Assembly (NCBI GenBank): GCA_905479595.1
Contig: CAJQND010000288.1
Coordinates: 1-6,166, forward strand
From: an uncultured Hyphomicrobiales bacterium
Lineage (GTDB): Bacteria > Pseudomonadota > Alphaproteobacteria > Rhizobiales > CAJQND01
DNA length: 6,166 bases
Reading direction: 5' to 3'
Shown here in pieces: positions 1-4,955 of this stretch. Position 1 is the first letter of the stretch. Each line of letters starts with the position of its first letter. A model generated the notes under the pieces. The model made no database searches and had not been told where the DNA came from. It worked only from the letters and a program-made list of their open reading frames with translations. The translations under genes were made by a program, and so were the position numbers.

Positions 1-118
1 CCGAAACCCCATGCCCATTGGTATGGAACCTTACGGGAGCCAACGTGTCCGGAGTTCGTAGAACGCGGGCCCTGGTTTAAAACGCCATACGCGGGTCGAT
101 CAGAACCGCTAAAAAAAA
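1..118 (+). ncRNA. Candidate rod-like structured RNA, possibly the 3' part of a 6S-like RNA, cut by the left edge
   Basis: There is no convincing ORF here, but the stretch folds into one long bulged hairpin. GUAUGG (21-26) pairs with CCAUAC (85-90), AACC (27-30) with GGUU (74-77), GCC (39-41) with GGC (68-70), and CGUG (44-47) with CGCG (64-67). Farther out, CCC (14-16) pairs with GGG (93-95). The 3' strand (91-110) would need a partner upstream of the window. The bulged-rod shape, and the GGUUUAAAACGCC on the descending strand (74-86), recall 6S RNA, where E. coli has GCCUUAAAACUGC at a comparable place. 6S RNA binds the sigma-70 RNA polymerase holoenzyme by mimicking an open promoter. The pairing is seen in the sequence; the 6S identity is inference from memory. 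No U-run follows (there is an A8 run at 111-118), so the 3' end and even the strand are uncertain. Confidence 0.38.
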
Positions 119-154
119 TAGTCAGATGCGGTTTCGATTGATCCGCGTTTCCTC

Positions 155-260
155 TATATCGCTCACGGCAGTCTCCCTGCCGGGAGACGCCTGCGCGGGC
201 GCGGGCGAAAGCCCGGGCCGCAGTCGCGGCCTTGTCGCGATGCTTACGCAACGCTCCTTC
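155..260 (-). repeat. Four-hairpin repeat element, copy 3 (inverted)
   Basis: This is one of three copies of the same element, read on the minus strand from GAAGGAG (260-254) to the tail ending GCGATATA (162-155). In that direction it holds four stems. The first is a GTAA-loop stem near 253-236 with one mismatch. The second is GGCCGC-GACT-GCGGCC (231-216). The third is CGGGC-TTTC-GCCCG (215-202). The fourth is GTCTCCC-GGCA-GGGAGAC (188-171). After the last stem comes TGCCGTGAGCGATATA, almost identical to the other copies. The stems differ in sequence from those of the other copies but remain paired, and the GACT loop is unchanged. I do not recognise the family. It resembles clustered REP-type palindromes or a small non-autonomous element. 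Confidence 0.8.
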
Positions 261-297
261 ATGTTCCACGAGCGATCTCGCGTGTGGAAAGAAGGAG
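254..297. repeat. Head-to-head dyad joining hairpin elements 3 and 1
   Basis: The junction between the inverted and the direct copy is itself an imperfect inverted repeat. CTCCTTC (254-260) mirrors GAAGGAG (291-297), TTCCAC (264-269) mirrors GTGGAA (284-289), and CGAG (269-272) mirrors CTCG (277-280) around a CGAT loop. The shared GTGGAA plus GAAGGAG leader suggests that the element boundary extends a little beyond the first hairpin, at least in these two copies. Copy 2 lacks the GTGGAA leader. Confidence 0.6.
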
Positions 298-392
298 TGG
301 AAACTTGTTTCCGCGACTGGAGCCGACTGGCTCCCGGCCGGTCAGGCCGCCCTCGCGGAGGCGTTGGCGAAAGCCAACTGCCGTGAGCGATA
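291..392 (+). repeat. Four-hairpin repeat element, copy 1
   Basis: This direct copy runs from GAAGGAG (291-297) to GCGATA (392). Its stems are GGAAA-CTTG-TTTCC (299-312), GGAGCC-GACT-GGCTCC (319-334), CGGCC-GGTCA-GGCCG (335-349) and GTTGGC-GAAA-GCCAAC (363-378). The linkers GCGACTGG (between stems 1 and 2) and CTCGCGGAG (between stems 3 and 4) are conserved in the other copies, as is the tail ACTGCCGTGAGCGATA (377-392). Stems change by compensating substitutions between copies, which points to selection on structure. Two overlapping short ORFs cross it in different frames and are best explained as chance. Confidence 0.8.
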
Positions 393-397
393 AACAA

Positions 398-503
398 AGA
401 GGAGCAATGCGAAGCAGCGCGACTAGGGCCGACTGGCCCTCGGCGCTAATGCGCCGCCCCCGCGGAGACGTTTTGCGTCAGCAAAACTGTCGTGAGCGAT
501 ATA
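398..503 (+). repeat. Four-hairpin repeat element, copy 2
   Basis: This direct copy starts 6 bp after copy 1, from AGAGGAG (398-404) to GCGATATA (503). Its first stem is the weakest: GCAATGC/GCAGCGC with a GAA loop and two internal mismatches (404-420). The next three are perfect: AGGGCC-GACT-GGCCCT (425-440), CGGCGC-TAAT-GCGCCG (441-456) and GTTTTGC-GTCA-GCAAAAC (470-487). The tail CTGTCGTGAGCGATATA differs from the other tails by a single C to T. After the tail, both this copy and copy 1 continue with AAACAA, so they share a little extra right flank. Confidence 0.8.
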
Positions 504-580
504 AACAAGCGAAGCCGAGCACGAATAAGTTGATCGCTCTAGAATGAGGCGTTCACGCGCAACGGGAACAGCCGCAAGCG
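504..580. other. Spacer between the repeat cluster and the ppa terminator; nothing recognised
   Basis: Together with the hairpin elements this completes a gene-free stretch of about 600 bp at the left end. It contains an isolated GATCGCTCT (533-541) that loosely recalls the element tail, and a weak GTTC/GAAC pairing (551-569). Neither is strong enough to call a fourth element. Confidence 0.4.
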
Positions 581-598
581 AAAACCCAAATCTGGGCT
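581..598 (-). terminator. Probable intrinsic terminator of ppa
   Basis: Read on the minus strand just after the ppa stop codon, AGCCCA-GATT-TGGGTT forms a 6-bp stem (with one G-T pair) and a 4-nt loop. The stem runs into TTTT. The U-tract is short and soon interrupted by C, so termination may be only partly efficient. It is only 3 bp past the stop codon, which fits a monocistronic ppa transcript. Confidence 0.55.
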
Positions 599-601
599 AA
601 C

Positions 602-1129
602 TTACTTTTTCGCCCGCTCGATGGCTTCGACGATCAGCTTTTCAGCGCCTTCATGGTTCACCCAGCCGCCGGTCTTGGCCCATTTGCCATATTCCAGATC
701 TTTGTAATGGGTGAAAAAATGCTCGATCTGTTTGACAATGATTTCCGGGAGCTGCGTGTAATCGTTCACATTGTCATATCGCGCAGTGATCCGGTGGGTA
801 GGCACGGCAATAATTTTTTCATCGCCACCAGCTTCATCAATCATTTGCAACGCACCGACCGGGCGAACGGCAATCACCGCGCCTGGCACCAGGGTGCGCT
901 GGGAGACCACCAGAAGGTCAATTGGGTCGCCATCTTCCGACAAGGTATGGGGAATGAAACCGTAATTCCCGGGGTAACGCATTGAAGTATACAAGAAGCG
1001 GTCGACAACCATCGTGCCGGCTTCCTTGTCCATTTCATACTTGATGGGCTCGCCGCCGATCGGAACCTCAATAATCGCATTGACTTCTTTGGGAGGATTG
1101 GTGCCGATAGATATCGCATCTAAGCGCAT
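602..1129 (-). CDS. ppa: Inorganic pyrophosphatase (family I, soluble)
   Basis: Cytosolic family I enzyme that hydrolyses pyrophosphate to two phosphates with Mg2+, pulling biosynthetic reactions (nucleic acid, aminoacyl-tRNA and polymer synthesis) forward. The 175-residue length is normal for the bacterial hexameric form. The signature DGDPIDL lies at residues 66-72. By alignment to the E. coli enzyme with an offset of one, the active-site set is complete: E21, K30, E32, R44, Y52, Y56, D66, D68, D71, D98, D103, K105, Y142 and K143. The ATG start is supported by AGGAG 8 nt upstream. The gene stands alone, divergent from chrA, with a terminator directly behind it, so it is probably monocistronic. 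Nothing suggests damage or transfer. Confidence 0.97.
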   Translation of the reverse strand: MRLDAISIGTNPPKEVNAIIEVPIGGEPIKYEMDKEAGTMVVDRFLYTSMRYPGNYGFIPHTLSEDGDPIDLLVVSQRTLVPGAVIAVRPVGALQMIDEAGGDEKIIAVPTHRITARYDNVNDYTQLPEIIVKQIEHFFTHYKDLEYGKWAKTGGWVNHEGAEKLIVEAIERAKK

Positions 1130-1165
1130 TGTGATTGCTCCTGACCGCAGATAAGGGAACTAATG

Positions 1166-1192
1166 TTTATATTGCAGTGCAGCAAACGCCAA
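1166..1192 (-). promoter_or_regulatory. Possible ppa promoter
   Basis: On the minus strand, TTGGCG (1192-1187) and TATAAA (1171-1166) are separated by 15 bp. They would place the transcript start about 30 nt before the ppa ATG. The spacer is shorter than the usual 16-18 bp, and the call rests on motif match alone. The TTGCAGTGCA dyad fills the spacer next to the -10 box, so a bound regulator there could block or remodel this promoter. Confidence 0.33.
1172..1181. promoter_or_regulatory. TTGCAGTGCA dyad, ppa/chrA intergenic copy
   Basis: This 10-mer in the divergent ppa/chrA spacer also occurs upstream of typA (4382-4391). TGCAGTGCA is palindromic about the central G, and a GCAA follows at 1182-1185. 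It has the shape of an operator half-site pair, but I cannot assign a regulator. TGC/GCA-rich dyads are reported for the PhaR family in alphaproteobacteria, which is only a suggestion. Confidence 0.3.
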
Positions 1193-1252
1193 TCCCGCCT
1201 TTAATGCAAGAGATACCGGGTAAATATACGACCAATTGTTAAAGGATCAGGA

Positions 1253-2494
1253 ATGAAAGAGGACGAATTGCAAAACCACAGCCCGCAATTGCATGTGTGG
1301 ATGTGGTTGAAAATCGGCCTCATGTCATTTGGCGGGCCCGCTGCGCATATCGCATTAATCCAATCCGAAGTGTGCGAACGCTACAAGCTGGCCAGTCAAC
1401 AGAGCTTTTTGCGCGGCTTGAATTTCGCCATGCTCTTGCCTGGGCCAGAAGCCCAGCAGTTAGCAACCTATCTAGGCTGGCGCATTGGCGGTATTCCGGG
1501 TGGGCTGGTGGCTGGGCTGGGATTTGTTATTCCCGGTGCAATTTTCATGATTGCCGCCACCATCGCGTTGCATGAGCTTGGCAATGTGCCGCTTGTTGAT
1601 GCGGTGTTTCGCGGGGTTCAGCCAGTCGTTGTTGCATTGGTGGCGTTTGCCCTGTTCAACATCGCAAAGCGTGCGCTGACAGGCCCTGCTGCTATCGCCA
1701 TGGCCGTCGCGGCGTTTGCTGCCGGGCAGTTTCTTGGTGTGTCATTCCCGCTGATTGCAGTGGTCGCCGCCCTTACCAGCCTGATGGTGATGCCCAACTT
1801 GCCAGCAGAGGCGGCTGAAACCACGGAAATTCAAGCGCCGGGTGCAGGAGATAGGCGCAGAGCGGTTTCAATCCTCGCAATTTGCGTAGGGTTATGGCTG
1901 GCTGTCACCATGCTCTGTGTGTTTGTTCTGCCAGCGGAACCGTTCGCCACGATCGCCCGGCTGATCACCACCGCGGCATTGGTAACCTTTGGCGGTGCCT
2001 ATGCGGTGATTTCCTATGTGGGCGATCAGGCCGTGGGCGTTCTTGGATGGATTTCAAGCAATGATCTTCTGGATGGTCTGGCTGTTGCGGAAACCATCCC
2101 GGGCCCACTTGTATTGTTCAACACCTATGTGGGCACACTGGCGGGATATAAAATCGGTATCACGGGTGCTGTCACCGGCGGTGTATTGGCGATGTTTTAT
2201 ACATTCCTGCCATCGCTCGGGGTTGTGTTGGCAGGCGCACCATATGTGGAGCGGTTGTATGCCATCGGCCCGATCCGCTCAGCGCTCATTGGGGTTTCTG
2301 CGGCGGTGGTCGGTGCCATTGCCAAGCTGGCTTTATTCCTGTTTCTCACCGTTTGCCTTCCCGCAGGCCAACCGGCCTGGACCAATATAGCGATCACTGC
2401 ACTTGCGGCAATCGCCATATGGTCGGGAAAAGTTTCTGCACTGGTGCTTATCCTCGCCGGGGCGGCTGCCGGTATAGTGCTGTACTCGATCTAA
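1253..2494 (+). CDS. chrA: Chromate transporter, two-domain ChrA (CHR superfamily)
   Basis: Inner-membrane protein of the chromate ion transporter family; characterised members export chromate and give chromate resistance, though many chromosomal homologues are untested. At 413 residues it is the long-chain type with two homologous CHR halves. The N-terminal half carries MSFGGPAAHIALI (24-36) and LLPGPEAQQLATYLGW (61-76). The C-terminal half carries VTFGGAYAVISYVGDQAV (244-261) and VAETIPGPLVLFNTYVG (278-294). A hydrophilic linker (about 183-205, ending DRRR) joins them. Many hydrophobic segments are visible, for instance near 85-107, 122-137, 145-180, 206-226, 303-330, 342-369 and 378-412. 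The ATG is backed by AAAGGA 6 nt upstream. No chrB, chrF or superoxide dismutase gene sits beside it, so it is not in a classical chromate-resistance operon. Its stop codon overlaps that of typA on the other strand. Confidence 0.9.
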   Translation: MKEDELQNHSPQLHVWMWLKIGLMSFGGPAAHIALIQSEVCERYKLASQQSFLRGLNFAMLLPGPEAQQLATYLGWRIGGIPGGLVAGLGFVIPGAIFMIAATIALHELGNVPLVDAVFRGVQPVVVALVAFALFNIAKRALTGPAAIAMAVAAFAAGQFLGVSFPLIAVVAALTSLMVMPNLPAEAAETTEIQAPGAGDRRRAVSILAICVGLWLAVTMLCVFVLPAEPFATIARLITTAALVTFGGAYAVISYVGDQAVGVLGWISSNDLLDGLAVAETIPGPLVLFNTYVGTLAGYKIGITGAVTGGVLAMFYTFLPSLGVVLAGAPYVERLYAIGPIRSALIGVSAAVVGAIAKLALFLFLTVCLPAGQPAWTNIAITALAAIAIWSGKVSALVLILAGAAAGIVLYSI

Positions 2495-4314
2495 GCAACA
2501 TCAGCCGTTTTTGACCGCTCGGCGCGTTTGCGATCATGTGGATCGAGGATGGCTTTGCGCAAACGGATGGAGTCCGGGGTAACTTCCACGAGTTCATCAT
2601 CCTTGATGAATGAAAGCGCCTTTTCCAAAGTCAGTTTGATCGGCGTGGTGAGTTGCACCGCGTCGTCCTTGCCGGACGCGCGCATGTTGGTCAGCTTTTT
2701 GCCTTTCAGCACGTTGACCTCAAGATCATTGCCGCGGGTATGCTCGCCGACAATCATGGAGTGGTACACTTTGGTGCCAGGTGAAATAAACATCGGTCCA
2801 CGATCTTCGAGGTTCCACAGTGCAAAAGCCACCGCGTCACCGTCGCCATTGGACAGCAAGACGCCTGTGCGCCGCGACGGGATCGATCCCATATGCGACG
2901 AATAACCATGAAACACCCGGTTCATAATCGCGGTGCCCCGGGTATCGGTCATCAATTCGCCCTGGTAACCAATAAGTCCACGTGTTGGTGCGTGCAAAAT
3001 CAGGCGCTGGCGACCAATCCCGGAAGGGCGCATGTCAACCAGTTCAGCTTTTCGTTCGGAAAGCTTTTGAATGACTGCTCCAGAAAACTCATCATCAACA
3101 TCGATGGTGACTTCTTCGACAGGCTCCAGCAAGGCGCCGTTGTCATCTTTCTGCATCACCACATGGGGACGACCGACAGTAAGCTCAAAACCTTCCCGGC
3201 GCATGGTTTCGATCAGCACGGAGAGTTGCAGCTCACCACGACCTGCGACCTCAAACGCATCGGCGTCTTTGGTGTCTGCGATTTTCAGGGCCACATTGCC
3301 TTCAGCCTCGCGGCGCAAGCGTTCGCGGATGACCCGGCTTTGCACTTTGGAGCCTTCCTTGCCAGCCAGCGGGCCGTCATTGATACGGAATGTCATGGCA
3401 AGCGTTGGCGGATCAACTGGATCAGCCTCAATCGCATCCTTGACCGATGCATCGCAAATGGTGTCGGCAACAGTTGCTTTGGTCATTCCGGCAATAGCTA
3501 CGATGTCGCCAGCCTCGCCGCGTTCAATGGGATTGCGGTCCAGGCCCCGAAACGCCAGAACTTTGGAAACCCGGCCCGTTTCAATAAGCGATCCATCGCG
3601 CGACAAAGCCTTGACCTGCTGATTAGGTGCAAGGGTGCCAGATTTAATGCGGCCAGTAAGAATGCGACCAAGATATGGGTCGGCTTCGACGGTCGTTGCG
3701 AGCAGGCGGAACGGACCTTCTTCGACTGCCGGCTCTGGTACATGTTGCAGAACCAATTCGAACAATGCGTCCATACCGTCTTTCGGTCCTTCCGGCGCGT
3801 TGGCCATCCAGCCTTCTTTAGCCGAACCATAAAGTACAGGAAAATCGAGCTGCTCTTCATTGGCATCAAGGGCGGCAAACAGGTCAAAGACCTCATCAAG
3901 CACTTCCTTGTGGCGCTCGTCTGGCTTGTCAATCTTGTTGATGGCAACGATCGGCTTCAACCCCAGAGCGAGCGCTTTGGACAGGACGAATTTTGTCTGT
4001 GGCATCGGGCCTTCTGCAGCGTCCACCAAAAGGACAGCGCCGTCGACCATGTTCAGGATCCGCTCAACTTCGCCACCAAAATCAGCGTGGCCAGGTGTGT
4101 CCACAATATTGATGCGGTCCTGTTTCCACTGGATCGAAGTCACCTTGGCAAGAATAGTGATGCCGCGCTCGCGTTCCAGGTCGTTGGAGTCCATTGCCCT
4201 TTCAACCACACGCTGGTTATCGCGCACAGTGCCCGATGTGGCCAGAAGCCGGTCAATAAGAGTTGTCTTGCCATGGTCAACATGGGCGATGATTGCGATG
4301 TTACGGAGGCTCAT
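2491..4314 (-). CDS. typA: Translational GTPase TypA/BipA
   Basis: Ribosome-binding GTPase of the EF-G/LepA superfamily. In studied bacteria it assists ribosome assembly and growth under cold and other stresses. The 607-residue length is typical. GTPase motifs in order: G1 AHVDHGKT (10-17), G2 RGIT (50-53), G3 DTPGH with the catalytic His (72-76), G4 NKID (126-129) and a G5-like GSAKEG. An EF-Tu-like domain 2, EF-G-like III and V domains and the TypA-specific C-terminal domain follow. The motif PTRGLIGYQGELMTDTRGTA marks TypA apart from LepA. The ATG has an AGGA Shine-Dalgarno 6-7 nt upstream. The gene is alone on its strand: convergent with chrA (overlapping stops) and divergent from the J-domain gene. 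No terminator is visible between typA and chrA. Confidence 0.97.
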   Translation of the reverse strand: MSLRNIAIIAHVDHGKTTLIDRLLATSGTVRDNQRVVERAMDSNDLERERGITILAKVTSIQWKQDRINIVDTPGHADFGGEVERILNMVDGAVLLVDAAEGPMPQTKFVLSKALALGLKPIVAINKIDKPDERHKEVLDEVFDLFAALDANEEQLDFPVLYGSAKEGWMANAPEGPKDGMDALFELVLQHVPEPAVEEGPFRLLATTVEADPYLGRILTGRIKSGTLAPNQQVKALSRDGSLIETGRVSKVLAFRGLDRNPIERGEAGDIVAIAGMTKATVADTICDASVKDAIEADPVDPPTLAMTFRINDGPLAGKEGSKVQSRVIRERLRREAEGNVALKIADTKDADAFEVAGRGELQLSVLIETMRREGFELTVGRPHVVMQKDDNGALLEPVEEVTIDVDDEFSGAVIQKLSERKAELVDMRPSGIGRQRLILHAPTRGLIGYQGELMTDTRGTAIMNRVFHGYSSHMGSIPSRRTGVLLSNGDGDAVAFALWNLEDRGPMFISPGTKVYHSMIVGEHTRGNDLEVNVLKGKKLTNMRASGKDDAVQLTTPIKLTLEKALSFIKDDELVEVTPDSIRLRKAILDPHDRKRAERSKTADVA

Positions 4315-4365
4315 AATATTCCTGTCTGGCGGATAAGTGCGGATTGCAGCGCCTTTAACGGGCTA

Positions 4366-4392
4366 TCTATACATGTGTGTGTTGCAGTGCAA
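4366..4392 (-). promoter_or_regulatory. Possible typA promoter
   Basis: On the minus strand, TTGCAC (4392-4387) and TATAGA (4371-4366) are 15 bp apart, the same spacing as in the proposed ppa promoter. They would give a leader of about 45 nt. The -35 box is part of the dyad at 4381-4393, so a protein bound there would compete with RNA polymerase. Motif evidence only. Confidence 0.33.
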
Positions 4393-4393
4393 C
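4381..4393. promoter_or_regulatory. GTTGCAGTGCAAC perfect dyad upstream of typA
   Basis: This is a 13-bp perfect inverted repeat (GTTGCA and TGCAAC around one G) in the typA/J-domain divergent spacer. Its core TTGCAGTGCA repeats the one between ppa and chrA. It is a candidate operator acting on typA, on the divergent J-domain gene, or on both. The binding protein is unknown. Confidence 0.38.
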
Positions 4394-4460
4394 TAAGATT
4401 TGTTGGCATTGTTTATGCGTCGCCCACGGTAATGGGGTGCCATGTGTCCCATTTTTGCAC

Positions 4461-4466
4461 AGGAGA
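4461..4466 (+). promoter_or_regulatory. Ribosome binding site fixing the J-domain protein start
   Basis: AGGAGA stands 7 nt before the ATG at 4474. It matters because the same reading frame stays open far upstream, across typA in antisense, to an ATG at 2893. The Shine-Dalgarno, the fact that 4474 lies outside typA, and the sensible protein it yields make 4474 the real start. Confidence 0.75.
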
Positions 4467-4473
4467 TAGGCCC

Positions 4474-4953
4474 ATGTTCAATCGAAACCACACCTATAAC
4501 CACGCTGAACGGCGCGAGTTACCTGTTCGTCTCGTGTGTGATGATGGTGCAGAACAGCTGGTTTCCATCGTCACTGGAACCCATCATTCGGTGGCTGCGG
4601 TGCTGAACGGTGCGGATATGTTCGTTGAAATCGAAACCGCTGATGGCGTGAGCCGTTTTGTCTCAAAATCTTCCATTCGTTCAGCTGAGCCCGTTATTAT
4701 CGCGCGGACCGATCAGTTGAAACGGCGTTTATCCCCGTCTGGTGGAACGGATCCATATTCTATGCTTGGCATCAACAAAAGCGCAGATTTGGAAGAGATA
4801 CAAAAAGCGTATCGGCAAAAAGCCGCGGAATATCATCCTGACCGTTACGCAAGCATGGACCTGCCCAAGGAAGTGCATGCATATGTGGACGCCATGGCCA
4901 GGCGTATCAATATGGCCTGGCAGGAAATCTCCAAAGCCTCTGAAGCCGCCTGA
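4474..4953 (+). CDS. Small J-domain (DnaJ-like) protein with an uncharacterised N-terminal region
   Basis: 159 residues. The C-terminal part (about 92-155) is a J domain: DPYSMLGI, then a helix SADLEEIQKAYRQKAAEY, then the HPD motif (121-123), then a third helix ending RINMAWQEI. HPD is the tripeptide that stimulates Hsp70/DnaK ATPase, so a co-chaperone role is expected. The glycine-rich, zinc-finger and substrate-binding domains of true DnaJ are missing, so this is a type III J protein. The N-terminal 80 residues (RRELPVRLVCDDG through FVSKSSIRSAEPV) look like a small beta-strand-rich domain that I do not recognise; it may choose the client or location. There is no signal peptide or membrane segment, so it is probably cytosolic. 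The gene is divergent from typA and tail to tail with argG, 2 bp apart. Confidence 0.85.
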   Translation: MFNRNHTYNHAERRELPVRLVCDDGAEQLVSIVTGTHHSVAAVLNGADMFVEIETADGVSRFVSKSSIRSAEPVIIARTDQLKRRLSPSGGTDPYSMLGINKSADLEEIQKAYRQKAAEYHPDRYASMDLPKEVHAYVDAMARRINMAWQEISKASEAA

Positions 4954-4955
4954 GA

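Noticed and set aside
155..503. CRISPR array or integron attC array
   Set aside because: There are only three units, one of them inverted. The repeats are long and multi-hairpin, with no short identical repeats alternating with unique spacers and no GTTRRRY attC core sites.
122..547. Three short ORFs (86-91 residues) on both strands over the left intergenic region
   Set aside because: They run through the hairpin elements, overlap one another in different frames, and owe their open frames to GC-rich palindromes. No copy preserves a frame between element repeats, since unit lengths and stem lengths vary.
504..580. Possible fourth hairpin element after copy 2
   Set aside because: Only loose fragments such as GATCGCTCT recall the consensus. 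The GACT-loop hairpin and the tail are absent.
653..985. Plus-strand ORF inside ppa
   Set aside because: It is antisense to a fully conserved pyrophosphatase and has no features of its own.
2893..4953. Very long plus-strand reading frame opposite typA, in frame with the J-domain protein
   Set aside because: The first 1.58 kb is antisense to typA and the untranslated spacer. It translates to Cys/His-rich sequence with no domain, and the true start at 4474 has its own Shine-Dalgarno. Only the last 159 codons are a gene. An automatic annotation could wrongly extend it.
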